Part shown: piece after piece, positions 55,287 through 63,086 of the stretch
How positions within the stretch are numbered: position 1 is the stretch's first letter
How the letters are laid out: every line of letters begins with the position of its first letter
NCBI GenBank assembly: GCA_030613245.1
Contig: JAUWMI010000007.1
Span: 47,678-111,677, forward strand
DNA length: 64,000 nucleotides
Direction: 5' to 3'
From: Candidatus Sumerlaeota bacterium
Lineage (GTDB): Bacteria; Sumerlaeota; Sumerlaeia; MWCT01; JAUWMI01
Translations under genes and position numbers: made by a program
Notes under the pieces: generated by a model
Seen by the model: only the letters and a program-made list of their open reading frames with translations
Databases searched by the model: none
What the model was told of the DNA's origin: nothing

Positions 55287-55314
55287 GTAGGGGCGTTTAA
55301 TTAAACGCCCCAAC
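55287..55314. repeat. 28-bp palindromic repeat, copy 2
   Basis: GGGCGTTTAATTAAACGCCC (55291-55310) is identical to 32223-32242, with ends GTAG and CAAC and one mismatched outer pair. It lies between the convergent moxR and truB genes, 40 bp from the CTTCGACAAGCTCA repeat. Confidence 0.75.
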
Positions 55315-55387
55315 AGCTTCTGAAATCTAGCGCTGCCGGTCATAAACCGAAGCGGAAGCGAAAATACGGCTGTACACCGACCCATTA

Positions 55388-56326
55388 TCAGCAGAGAACT
55401 GTGCGCGGTTTGAACACCATGTTCTGTAGCTGAGCACTATCCTGAGCACCCCGCTCCTCAGCCATGAGCTCACTTTTAGCAAGCCCAAGCAACTCGCCTC
55501 TCTCACTCAATAGCCTTACAAAAAAGCCCTGGCCGATCTGCTGGCCTGGGGAACGCACATCCTGAAGGTGCAGGAGACGCCCATTTTTTACTTTCCCTGC
55601 TGCGTGACCGCATACCGTAATAGCAGGAAGGTGGGATAGTGCCTTATTAAGCGAGATAAGATTACTGCCTATGAGTTCTGGATGAGCCTTACATTTTGCC
55701 AGGGGCAGAGCATCCTTGATAAAAAAGTAACCAACCCTGGTTCTGCGCAGCGCCGTAAGATGTGCACCACATTCAAGTGCCTGGCCGATGTCGTGACATA
55801 GCGAGCGAATATACGTACCGCTGCCAACTGAAGCCACAAACCGAGCGTATGGATGTGCGTAGGATAAAAGATTGATAGAATTAATCTTAACCCTCCGACC
55901 TTTAGGCTTTACACGAAGACCCTGACGAGCATATTCGTAAAGCCGTTTTCCCTTTACTTTGACTGCAGAATAGGGAGGCGGGATCTGGAGAATATCACCA
56001 ACAAAATTTTGTATAGCTGCCTCCACAGCATCGGGTTCCGGGACCCTTGCGCCTTCAACAACGTGCTTCTCACTTGTTGCATCGTACGTCGAAGTGACCA
56101 CGCCGAACATTATCTCGGCTTCGTATTCCTTATCCAATCCAACCAGATACTGTGCAATTTTCGTCCCTCTGCCAATGCATAAGACTAAAACGCCAGTGGC
56201 CATAGGGTCCAGTGTTCCTGTATGGCCTACCTGCCGAGTGCCCGTCAATTTTCGCACTTCGTCCACAACGTCGTGAGAAGTCAGACCCTGCGGTTTATCA
56301 ATGTTCAATATACCATTCAAGGCCAT
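55388..56326 (-). CDS. truB: tRNA pseudouridine synthase B (TruB)
   Basis: 312 aa from ATG 56326 (family start MALNGILNIDKPQGLTSHDVV, shown in part); a GGAGG lies about 13 nt upstream, rather far. An upstream ATG at 56410 would add 28 residues. TruB makes psi55 in the T-loop of tRNAs. Catalytic Asp40 is in VGHTGTLDPMATGVL. DKEYEAEIMFGV and the C-terminal PUA-like region (about 235-312) are intact. The usual neighbours rbfA and ribF are absent. Confidence 0.93.
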   Translation of the reverse strand: MALNGILNIDKPQGLTSHDVVDEVRKLTGTRQVGHTGTLDPMATGVLVLCIGRGTKIAQYLVGLDKEYEAEIMFGVVTSTYDATSEKHVVEGARVPEPDAVEAAIQNFVGDILQIPPPYSAVKVKGKRLYEYARQGLRVKPKGRRVKINSINLLSYAHPYARFVASVGSGTYIRSLCHDIGQALECGAHLTALRRTRVGYFFIKDALPLAKCKAHPELIGSNLISLNKALSHLPAITVCGHAAGKVKNGRLLHLQDVRSPGQQIGQGFFVRLLSERGELLGLAKSELMAEERGAQDSAQLQNMVFKPRTVLC

Positions 56327-56556
56327 TGATAACCAATAAACCTCCGCCGTATCCTCCTGTCCTATGCGGATTGTCTGGTTTCGCAGCAGGGCAGGAAATT
56401 TCTTGGACACTCAAGTAGCAAATGCAAATTAGCCAGAAAGTCTGTCACAGCCCAGATAAGGGCCTTGTGGCCATGCCGTCATGTTTTACAATCACACGCC
56501 GGAGAAATTTCTTATTGCAATCTCGACGTTCGACAAATAGTTGTATCTTATAAACT

Positions 56557-57792
56557 ATGTTTCTGAGCCAAATAAAACTTGTGAGAAAACGCCCCTCCAG
56601 CCTCTTTCTGTTTCGCGTCGCCTTCCTGGTTCTGTATGGGAATGTCGGTATTGTATACCCCTTTTTTGCTCTATATCTGAAGGACATTGGCCTCACGTAT
56701 CACCAGATCAGTATTCTTCAGGCCATGTTCGGATTGGTAGTTATTCTATTCCAGCAATACTGGGGATACCTGGCCGACATGGTCTTTACCAAAAAGCAAA
56801 TCCTTATAGTAACCACCTTTCTCGCTTGCGGGGTCTTTTACTCCATTAGCCTCACCACGTCATTCTGGATGATTCTTGTGCTGTATTTTTTCTATCGAAC
56901 TATACGAACACCACGAGGTCAAGTACTCACCAGCCTACTTCTTATGGATCGCATGGGCGAGGCAAACTTTGCCCTGGTGCGAGCGTACGGATCACTAGGG
57001 TTCATTATAACGAACATCTTGACTGGCATGGCTGCGGAAAGTCTCGGTCTGCGCTGCATATTTCCGTTTTATATTGGCATATCCTTGCTCTTTGTACTTG
57101 CTATGTATCCAATAAAAGCACGAGAAGAGCGCCCTGCCAAGCGCCACAGCTTTTGGGACGTCCAGAAATTCTTTTTGAAAAATCCTGTCATTCGCCTTTT
57201 CCTGGTGCTCGTTTTTTTCTATCAAGCGTTCCATTCGCTCGCAACCCTTTTTATCTCATTCGTCATTAAGGATCTGGGTGGCAGTACAGTTACTGTGAGC
57301 ATTTTGTATTCCTTTGCTGCACTCATTGAGATTTTCGTATTTTTTTATACCGACCGCCTGATTGCAAAGTTTGGGGAACTACCGTTAATTTTCGTGGCAA
57401 TTCTCGCCCAGGTGGTACGATGGGTTTTGGTTTATAATGTACGTTTCTTAAGCACTTTTCTCTTCATTCAGGCGCTGCACCCAATTACATTTGGAATTTT
57501 TTATTGCTGTGCGGTGAGCTTCATGAACAAATACGCTGGCCGGCATTACAAAGCATCTGCACAGACGATGTTTGGATTTGTCTATTTCGGGCTGGCGGGG
57601 ATGTTGGGGAACCTTGTTGGCGGACAGATCGTCGAGATACTAGGCTTGCGGACGCTATACCTTTTTGCCGCCTTGGGCGCGTGCATCGCCATGGCTATAC
57701 TCTTCAAATTGAAGAAAGAAATGAGAAAAATACAAGCAGGGATGGACGGTGCGCCCAGGGCACAATTTTCTCCGGGCCATGACACGTCTTAA
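56557..57792 (+). CDS. Major facilitator superfamily transporter
   Basis: 411 aa with about twelve membrane helices. The first half has GNVGIVYPFFALYLKDIGLTYHQI (in parts) and LADMVFTKKQ at the loop 2-3 MFS motif; the second half has FYTDRLIAKFG at the matching loop. The general pattern is that of MFS_1-like/LacY-like sugar or drug symporters, but the substrate is not readable. There is no obvious ribosome site. It is followed by a divergent-looking repeat and a separate promoter before the DegT gene. Confidence 0.8.
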   Translation: MFLSQIKLVRKRPSSLFLFRVAFLVLYGNVGIVYPFFALYLKDIGLTYHQISILQAMFGLVVILFQQYWGYLADMVFTKKQILIVTTFLACGVFYSISLTTSFWMILVLYFFYRTIRTPRGQVLTSLLLMDRMGEANFALVRAYGSLGFIITNILTGMAAESLGLRCIFPFYIGISLLFVLAMYPIKAREERPAKRHSFWDVQKFFLKNPVIRLFLVLVFFYQAFHSLATLFISFVIKDLGGSTVTVSILYSFAALIEIFVFFYTDRLIAKFGELPLIFVAILAQVVRWVLVYNVRFLSTFLFIQALHPITFGIFYCCAVSFMNKYAGRHYKASAQTMFGFVYFGLAGMLGNLVGGQIVEILGLRTLYLFAALGACIAMAILFKLKKEMRKIQAGMDGAPRAQFSPGHDTS

Positions 57793-57801
57793 GGCCTGCT
57801 A

Positions 57802-57864
57802 TTCGCCATCCGCACTGGGAAATATTATTTATATTGACGCGGCTCGGCCATCATGGATGGCGAA
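57802..57864. repeat. 10-bp inverted repeat after the MFS gene
   Basis: TTCGCCATCC (57802-57811) is exactly complementary to GGATGGCGAA (57855-57864), loop 43 nt. No T-run follows, so a terminator is doubtful. Confidence 0.35.
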
Positions 57865-57915
57865 AGCCCTAGTTCAGGAATGCTTCCTATTTGGCTGCGT
57901 CTTGCAATTTAGCTG

Positions 57916-57944
57916 TTGACGAATTCCGCAGTCACATATTATTA
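57916..57944 (+). promoter_or_regulatory. Possible promoter of the DegT operon
   Basis: TTGACG (57916-57921) is followed by TATTAT (57937-57942, 15-bp spacing) or TTATTA (57939-57944, 17-bp spacing). It precedes the DegT start by about 75 bp. Confidence 0.45.
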
Positions 57945-57951
57945 AGTGAGC

Positions 57952-57976
57952 GACGTTTTTCGCAAACGTCTTCTTT
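57952..57976 (+). terminator. Leader hairpin with T-rich tail before the DegT gene
   Basis: GACGTTT (57952-57958) and AAACGTC (57964-57970) form a perfect 7-bp stem with a 5-nt loop, followed by TTCTTT. It is between the promoter and the start codon, so it could attenuate transcription or simply end upstream read-through. Confidence 0.4.
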
Positions 57977-58017
57977 CGTGAAGTTAATCTGACTTTCCCT
58001 GGAGACTAAAACCTCAC

Positions 58018-59127
58018 ATGCGCGTTCCATTTATGAATCTCCGACTGCAACACCAGAAGCTCTTACCGCAACTCTATAATGCATTTGATGAGATTTTTGC
58101 GAATTCACATTTCATTCTCAGCAAACGGGTTCAGGAATTCGAAACAGCATTTGCCGCGTATGTTAAGACACCTCATGCCATTGGTGTGGCCTCAGGAACT
58201 GACGCCTTGCTCTTATCTCTGACCGCAATTGGAGTAGGCCCGGGCGATGAGGTCATTGTTCCGGCGTTCACGTTTGTTGCCACTGCAGATGTTGTAGTTC
58301 GATGTGGGGCTCGGCCAGTGTTCGTTGATATCGAGCCGCCACGTTACTCCCTGGATCCAGAGAAGCTTGCAAGCGCCATCACGCCTCGCACAAAGGCAAT
58401 TATCTACGTATATCTTTTCGGTCACGGCATGGGTATTGAAAAGGTTCTCCACATTGCCAGAGAGAGAAACATTCCAGTGATCGAGGATGTTGCCCAGGCA
58501 ACCGGAGCAAGGTTGGGAGGAAAATTTCTCGGCACCTTTGGCCTGACCGGATGCTTCAGTTTCTATCCGACAAAGAACCTGGGCGGTGCAGGAGATGGAG
58601 GATTGATTACCACTGGTGATGACCGGCTGGCAGATGTGTTCAGAAAGTATCGCGACCACGGCCGCCTCACTGGCTACTATCACGACCAGATCGGGTTCAA
58701 TAGTCGGCTTGATGCCCTACAAGCTGCACTGCTCAAGCTCAAGCTCCCTGCGCTTGAAGACATGAATGCCGAACGCATTCGCCTGGCGCGTCTTTACAAC
58801 CGTCTCTTCGCCGAAGCTGATGTGACCGTCCCTCTAATTTCTGAAGACCATGGCGATGTGTTTAGTCTGTATGTGATTCAAGTGGAAAGGCGCGATGCTC
58901 TTCTTAAGTATCTGCTCAGCAAAGAGATTGGGGTGGGGGTGTACTATCCGGTTCCCTTGCACCTGCAACCTTGTCTGGCCTTTCTCGGGTATCAAACGGG
59001 TGATTTTCCTGTGAGTGAGCAGCTTTGCCAGAACGTCCTGGCTCTTCCTTTATATCCTGGATTGACAGATGATGCAGTAGAGTACGTAGCTCGGATGGTA
59101 ATCGAGTTTCTGAATTCCAGGGCATAG
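58018..59127 (+). CDS. DegT/DnrJ/EryC1/StrS-family aminotransferase
   Basis: 369 aa. These PLP enzymes form amino sugars from nucleotide-linked keto sugars for glycans or antibiotics. The PLP lysine is Lys186 in SFYPTKNLGGAGDGG. GTDALLLSL (60-68), PAFTFVATA (82-90) and IEDVAQATGA (155-164) are typical. It is full length and cytoplasmic. It heads a run with ribD, udk, hldE and gmhA, so a link to envelope sugar synthesis is likely but not proven. Confidence 0.9.
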   Translation: MRVPFMNLRLQHQKLLPQLYNAFDEIFANSHFILSKRVQEFETAFAAYVKTPHAIGVASGTDALLLSLTAIGVGPGDEVIVPAFTFVATADVVVRCGARPVFVDIEPPRYSLDPEKLASAITPRTKAIIYVYLFGHGMGIEKVLHIARERNIPVIEDVAQATGARLGGKFLGTFGLTGCFSFYPTKNLGGAGDGGLITTGDDRLADVFRKYRDHGRLTGYYHDQIGFNSRLDALQAALLKLKLPALEDMNAERIRLARLYNRLFAEADVTVPLISEDHGDVFSLYVIQVERRDALLKYLLSKEIGVGVYYPVPLHLQPCLAFLGYQTGDFPVSEQLCQNVLALPLYPGLTDDAVEYVARMVIEFLNSRA

Positions 59128-59170
59128 TGATTCTCATTAGCTTTTCGCGTCGACTTATCCGCTTCGTACA

Positions 59171-60277
59171 ATGGCAATGCAAGACCAGGAAGACAAGAAA
59201 TACATGCAGCGGGCACTCGAGCTGGCTCAGCAGGCTTGGGGCCAGACAAGTCCGAATCCCACGGTGGGGGCAGTAGCAGTAAAGCGCGGCTCAATCGTTG
59301 GCGAGGGCTATCACGAAAAAGCAGGCAAGCCACACGCAGAAATCGTTGCGCTGGAACATGCCAAATCCTCAGCCGCAGAAGCTACATTATATGTCACCCT
59401 TGAGCCGTGCTGCCGCTTTGGTCGCACACCTCCTTGCACGGATGCAATCATTCGTGCTGGTGTCGCACGTGTCGTGATTGCCATGCGCGACCCAAATCCT
59501 CTGGTTGCTGGAAAGGGCATCAACAAGCTCCGTAGGGCTGGAGTGAAGGTGTCCTGCGGCATACTGCGCCGCGAGGCCATGCGTCTGAATGAAGCGTACG
59601 TACACTTTCATCGTACAGGTCTTCCTTTTGTAATCGTGAAGTGGGCAATGACGTTGGATGGGCGGACATCAACCGATAGGGGAGAATCCCGATGGATCAG
59701 CAATGAGCGATCGCGACGTTACGTCCACTACCTGCGCAGCGGCGTAGATGCCATCCTTGTTGGTGCAGGAACAGTGCTGCGCGACAACCCGCGTCTTTCA
59801 GTCCGGCTCAAGAAACGTTCCAGGCCACAGCCCCTACGCGTGATTCTCGACGATACGCTGCGAATCCCCCTAACAGCAAGATGCCTGAATACGCGGCAAG
59901 GTGCTCGTTCAGTGATATTCACTACCTTACGGGCGTCAAAGCGCAAAATACGAGCACTGGAAAAGCGCGGACACCGCTTGTTCATAATGAAAGCGCCCAG
60001 AGGCAGATTCTCCATTCATCCTGTACTGAAAACCCTGGCCCAGCTGGGCATTCAGTCGCTACTCGTCGAAGGAGGGCGCGAGGTCTGCGGTACATTCTTT
60101 CGCGGCCGAGCGGTACAGAAGGTCGTAGTCTTCATCACACCCAAAATCCTCGGTGGAAGAACAACCACAAGCCCCATCACAAAATGGGCGATTCCACAAT
60201 TACGAAATGTCTTGCAATTGCGCGGCATTGAGATAAAAACTTTTCAGCAGGATGTGTGCGTGGAAGGATACGTATAG
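59171..60277 (+). CDS. ribD: Bifunctional riboflavin biosynthesis protein RibD
   Basis: 368 aa. It deaminates the pyrimidine intermediate, then reduces it, for riboflavin synthesis. The deaminase zinc site is His55-Ala-Glu57 with Cys80 and Cys89 (LEPCCRFGRTPPC). The reductase domain (about 145-365) has VKWAMTLDGRTSTDRGESRWIS, VGAGTVLRDNP and LLVEGGREVCGTFF (each in part). The other rib genes are absent from the window. It lies 43 bp after the DegT gene. Confidence 0.93.
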   Translation: MAMQDQEDKKYMQRALELAQQAWGQTSPNPTVGAVAVKRGSIVGEGYHEKAGKPHAEIVALEHAKSSAAEATLYVTLEPCCRFGRTPPCTDAIIRAGVARVVIAMRDPNPLVAGKGINKLRRAGVKVSCGILRREAMRLNEAYVHFHRTGLPFVIVKWAMTLDGRTSTDRGESRWISNERSRRYVHYLRSGVDAILVGAGTVLRDNPRLSVRLKKRSRPQPLRVILDDTLRIPLTARCLNTRQGARSVIFTTLRASKRKIRALEKRGHRLFIMKAPRGRFSIHPVLKTLAQLGIQSLLVEGGREVCGTFFRGRAVQKVVVFITPKILGGRTTTSPITKWAIPQLRNVLQLRGIEIKTFQQDVCVEGYV

Positions 60278-60399
60278 AGTCGGTTTTTTAGATAGAACGT
60301 ATGCCAAATTTAGGGATGGCTTTTACCAAGGCGTGCGGATAGAGTGGTCACGCCAGGTTTGAAGAGCCCAGAAAAGGTGCTGAGGAACTGACACCGGCC

Positions 60400-61023
60400 A
60401 TGAAACGCATGATCATCGGCATAGCTGGAGGCACTGGCTCAGGCAAAACCACGGTCGGGAATGCAATTATTGACCAGCTGAACCAGAAGGAAGTGGTCAT
60501 CATCAGTCAGGATTGTTACTACCTCGACCGCAGTGACCTCCCGCCTGCTGAGCGCGAGAAGATCAACTACGACCATCCAGACGCTTTTGATAATTGCCTG
60601 CTCATATCTCATCTAAAGCAGCTGATGGCGGGCAAACCAATCGAACGACCTGTCTACAGCTACGTGACACATTCACGTCTTAAGGAAACAGTGCCCATCC
60701 AACCCGTCCGTGTTGTAATTCTCGAAGGGATCATGGTGCTCGTTGATTCCAATCTGCGGGAGCTGATGGACATCAAGATTTACGTTGATACGGACGCTGA
60801 TGTGCGCTTTATTCGCCGGCTTACGCGCGATATTGAAGAGCGAGGACGCAGCGTCAACTCCGTAATCCAGCAATATGTAAACGTAGTCCGCCTCATGCAC
60901 ATGGAGTTCGTGGAACCGTCCAAGCGCTCTGCAAATATTATTGTTCCTGAGGGCGGATACAATGAGGTTGCTGTTGATATCATCGTGACAAAGATCAAGA
61001 GCATTTTGAAAGAGGAAACGTAG
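60400..61023 (+). CDS. udk: Uridine kinase
   Basis: 207 aa. It phosphorylates uridine and cytidine with ATP or GTP for pyrimidine salvage. Walker A GGTGSGKTT is at 10-18, and the nucleoside-binding YDHPDAFDN at about 58-66. VILEGIMVL and the RRLTRDIEERGRS lid region (about 144-156) are complete. GAGGA lies 14 nt before the ATG, a little far. hldE starts 7 bp after the stop, so it is likely co-transcribed. Confidence 0.93.
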   Translation: MKRMIIGIAGGTGSGKTTVGNAIIDQLNQKEVVIISQDCYYLDRSDLPPAEREKINYDHPDAFDNCLLISHLKQLMAGKPIERPVYSYVTHSRLKETVPIQPVRVVILEGIMVLVDSNLRELMDIKIYVDTDADVRFIRRLTRDIEERGRSVNSVIQQYVNVVRLMHMEFVEPSKRSANIIVPEGGYNEVAVDIIVTKIKSILKEET

Positions 61024-61030
61024 ACAGGCC

Positions 61031-62500
61031 ATGGCGACGATTGAACCCTTATTACAGAAAATCCCGTCAACGTTTAGTTCGCTACGCATCCTGGTGATTG
61101 GCGACCTTATTCTTGACAAATACGTCTGGGGAGAGGTGAGCCGCACTTCGCCTGAAGCCCCTGTTCCGATTGTCCTGGCACGGTCGGAACGATACGTGCC
61201 CGGAGGAGCGGCCAACGTCGTAAGCAATCTGCGTGCCATGGGCGCATCTGTTACGGTAATGGGAATTGTTGGAGACGACGACCATGGCAATCAGCTCATC
61301 CAGCTGCTCACAGAACTTGGCGCTCAAAAAGAGGAAATTCTGTGTGATGGCAGCCGCCCCACAACTCTCAAAACTCGCATTCTTGCGCAAGGCCAACAGC
61401 TCATTCGTATTGACCAGGAGAAATGCACGGCGATTGACGATGCCATGGTCAAGCGGCTGGCGAGCAGGTTTCGCAAAATTGTAAAGGAGTTTAACGGAGT
61501 AATTCTTTCGGATTACCAGAAAGGCCTTTTAACTCCTGATATCCTTCAGGCTCTGATTTCGGAAGCACGGCAGCGCAAGGTGCCTATTATTGCAGATCCC
61601 AAAGGGGTTGACTTTTCGAAGTACAAGGGTGTTAACGTCTTGACCCCGAATGTTAAGGAGGCAGCGGAAGCAAGCCGCATTCCCATTGAAAACATGGAAA
61701 GCCTGTGCCGCGCTGGTTTTGCTTTGCTGGAATGTGTGCAGAGTGAAGCGATTGCCATTACACGGGGGCGTGATGGCGTGTCGGTGTTTCAACCCCGCGA
61801 TCGCGTGGACCACATTCCCGGGCATGCGCGGGAGGTGTTTGACATCACAGGCGCAGGCGATTCTTTTGTCGGCCATCTAGGTCTGGGTCTCTTCTCTGGT
61901 ATGAGCTGCGTTGAGGCTGCGCAACTCGGCAACTATGCTGGTGCCATTGTGGTTGGCAAGCTCGGAGTTGCCTCGGTCAGCCCGCAAGAACTGACGGCTT
62001 TCATAAAGGGAGAGACATACAGTACCAAACGTAAAACTCTTCAAGAGCTAACAGTCCTGGTAAAGAATTTGAAGAGCCAGGGGAAACGGGTAGTGTTCAC
62101 CAACGGCTGTTTTGATCTGCTCCACATTGGACACATCAAGTTCCTGCAGCAGGCCAGAGAATGCGGTGATTGTCTAATCGTGGCGCTGAATAGCGACTCC
62201 TCGGTTCGCGCATTGAAAGGTCCTCCGCGTCCTATTATCAGTGAAAATGAACGTGCAGATATTCTGGCTGCGCTCAATTCCGTTGATTACGTCACGATTT
62301 TCTACGATGAAACACCAGCCGCTTTGATCAGCGCTCTTCAGCCCGATGTCCTTGTCAAAGGCAAGAATATACCTCTCGCGGAGGTCGTTGGGCGTGAGAT
62401 TGTCGAGTCCTACGGAGGTGAAGTGCGCCTCTTGCCAGTACTGCACGAAATCTCGACCTCAAAATTACTCGACCAAATTCTCAATAAATCGGGAGGCTGA
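61031..62500 (+). CDS. hldE: Bifunctional heptose kinase/adenylyltransferase HldE
   Basis: 489 aa. It makes ADP-heptose precursors for lipopolysaccharide core: a ribokinase-type domain (about 1-320, GDLILDKYVWGEVSRTSPEAPVP in part, and GAGD at 274-277) and a nucleotidyltransferase domain (about 350-489, TNGCFDLLHIGH with HIGH at 365-368). It is a fusion as in enterobacteria; gmhA follows 6 bp later, gmhB and hldD are not in the window. It implies heptose in the LPS core, or an ADP-heptose signal. Confidence 0.95.
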   Translation: MATIEPLLQKIPSTFSSLRILVIGDLILDKYVWGEVSRTSPEAPVPIVLARSERYVPGGAANVVSNLRAMGASVTVMGIVGDDDHGNQLIQLLTELGAQKEEILCDGSRPTTLKTRILAQGQQLIRIDQEKCTAIDDAMVKRLASRFRKIVKEFNGVILSDYQKGLLTPDILQALISEARQRKVPIIADPKGVDFSKYKGVNVLTPNVKEAAEASRIPIENMESLCRAGFALLECVQSEAIAITRGRDGVSVFQPRDRVDHIPGHAREVFDITGAGDSFVGHLGLGLFSGMSCVEAAQLGNYAGAIVVGKLGVASVSPQELTAFIKGETYSTKRKTLQELTVLVKNLKSQGKRVVFTNGCFDLLHIGHIKFLQQARECGDCLIVALNSDSSVRALKGPPRPIISENERADILAALNSVDYVTIFYDETPAALISALQPDVLVKGKNIPLAEVVGREIVESYGGEVRLLPVLHEISTSKLLDQILNKSGG

Positions 62501-62506
62501 GCAGCA

Positions 62507-63082
62507 ATGCATAACAGCATCAAAAGTGAACTCATTGAAACCGCTCAGCTACTTCAGCGGGTCGTAGACGAGCACATTCCAGCCATTGCAGAAGCTGGAA
62601 AGATTCTTGTTCGTGCGTTGAAAAATGGGAACAAAATACTGATTTTTGGTAATGGAGGCAGTGCCGCTGATGCCCAGCATATGGTGTGCGAACTGGTAGG
62701 GCGGTTTCTGCGCGACCGTGCACCACTTCCTGCCGTGGCATTGACAACGAATAGCTCGTCGCTTACAGCCATCGCAAACGACTATGGCTTTGATCAGATA
62801 TTTGCCCGGCAAGTTCAGGCGCTGGCCAGGCCGGGCGACGTCTGTCTCGCTATCTCAACAAGTGGAAAGTCGCCAAATATCCTCAGTGCCGTCCGTACGG
62901 CCCAATCTCTCGGACTAGAGGCCATCGGGCTCAGCGGAAAGGGAGGAGGGGAGCTAGCCACGCTCTGCTCGCCGTGCATCTGCGTCCCTTCCGATTGTAC
63001 ACCAAGAATCCAGGGAGCTCATATAGCCATCATACATGCACTCTGCAAGGTAATAGAACAGGAGCTCTTTGGAACGGCCTAG
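62507..63082 (+). CDS. gmhA: Phosphoheptose isomerase GmhA
   Basis: 191 aa. GmhA isomerises sedoheptulose 7-phosphate to D-glycero-D-manno-heptose 7-phosphate, the first ADP-heptose step. The SIS fold has FGNGGSAADAQHMVCELVGRF (in part, about 48-67) and the phosphate-binding STSGKSPN (about 120-127). The metal and phosphate residues look intact. The ATG follows the hldE TGA by 6 bp; the next gene starts 4 bp after its stop. Confidence 0.93.
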   Translation: MHNSIKSELIETAQLLQRVVDEHIPAIAEAGKILVRALKNGNKILIFGNGGSAADAQHMVCELVGRFLRDRAPLPAVALTTNSSSLTAIANDYGFDQIFARQVQALARPGDVCLAISTSGKSPNILSAVRTAQSLGLEAIGLSGKGGGELATLCSPCICVPSDCTPRIQGAHIAIIHALCKVIEQELFGTA

Positions 63083-63086
63083 ACTA

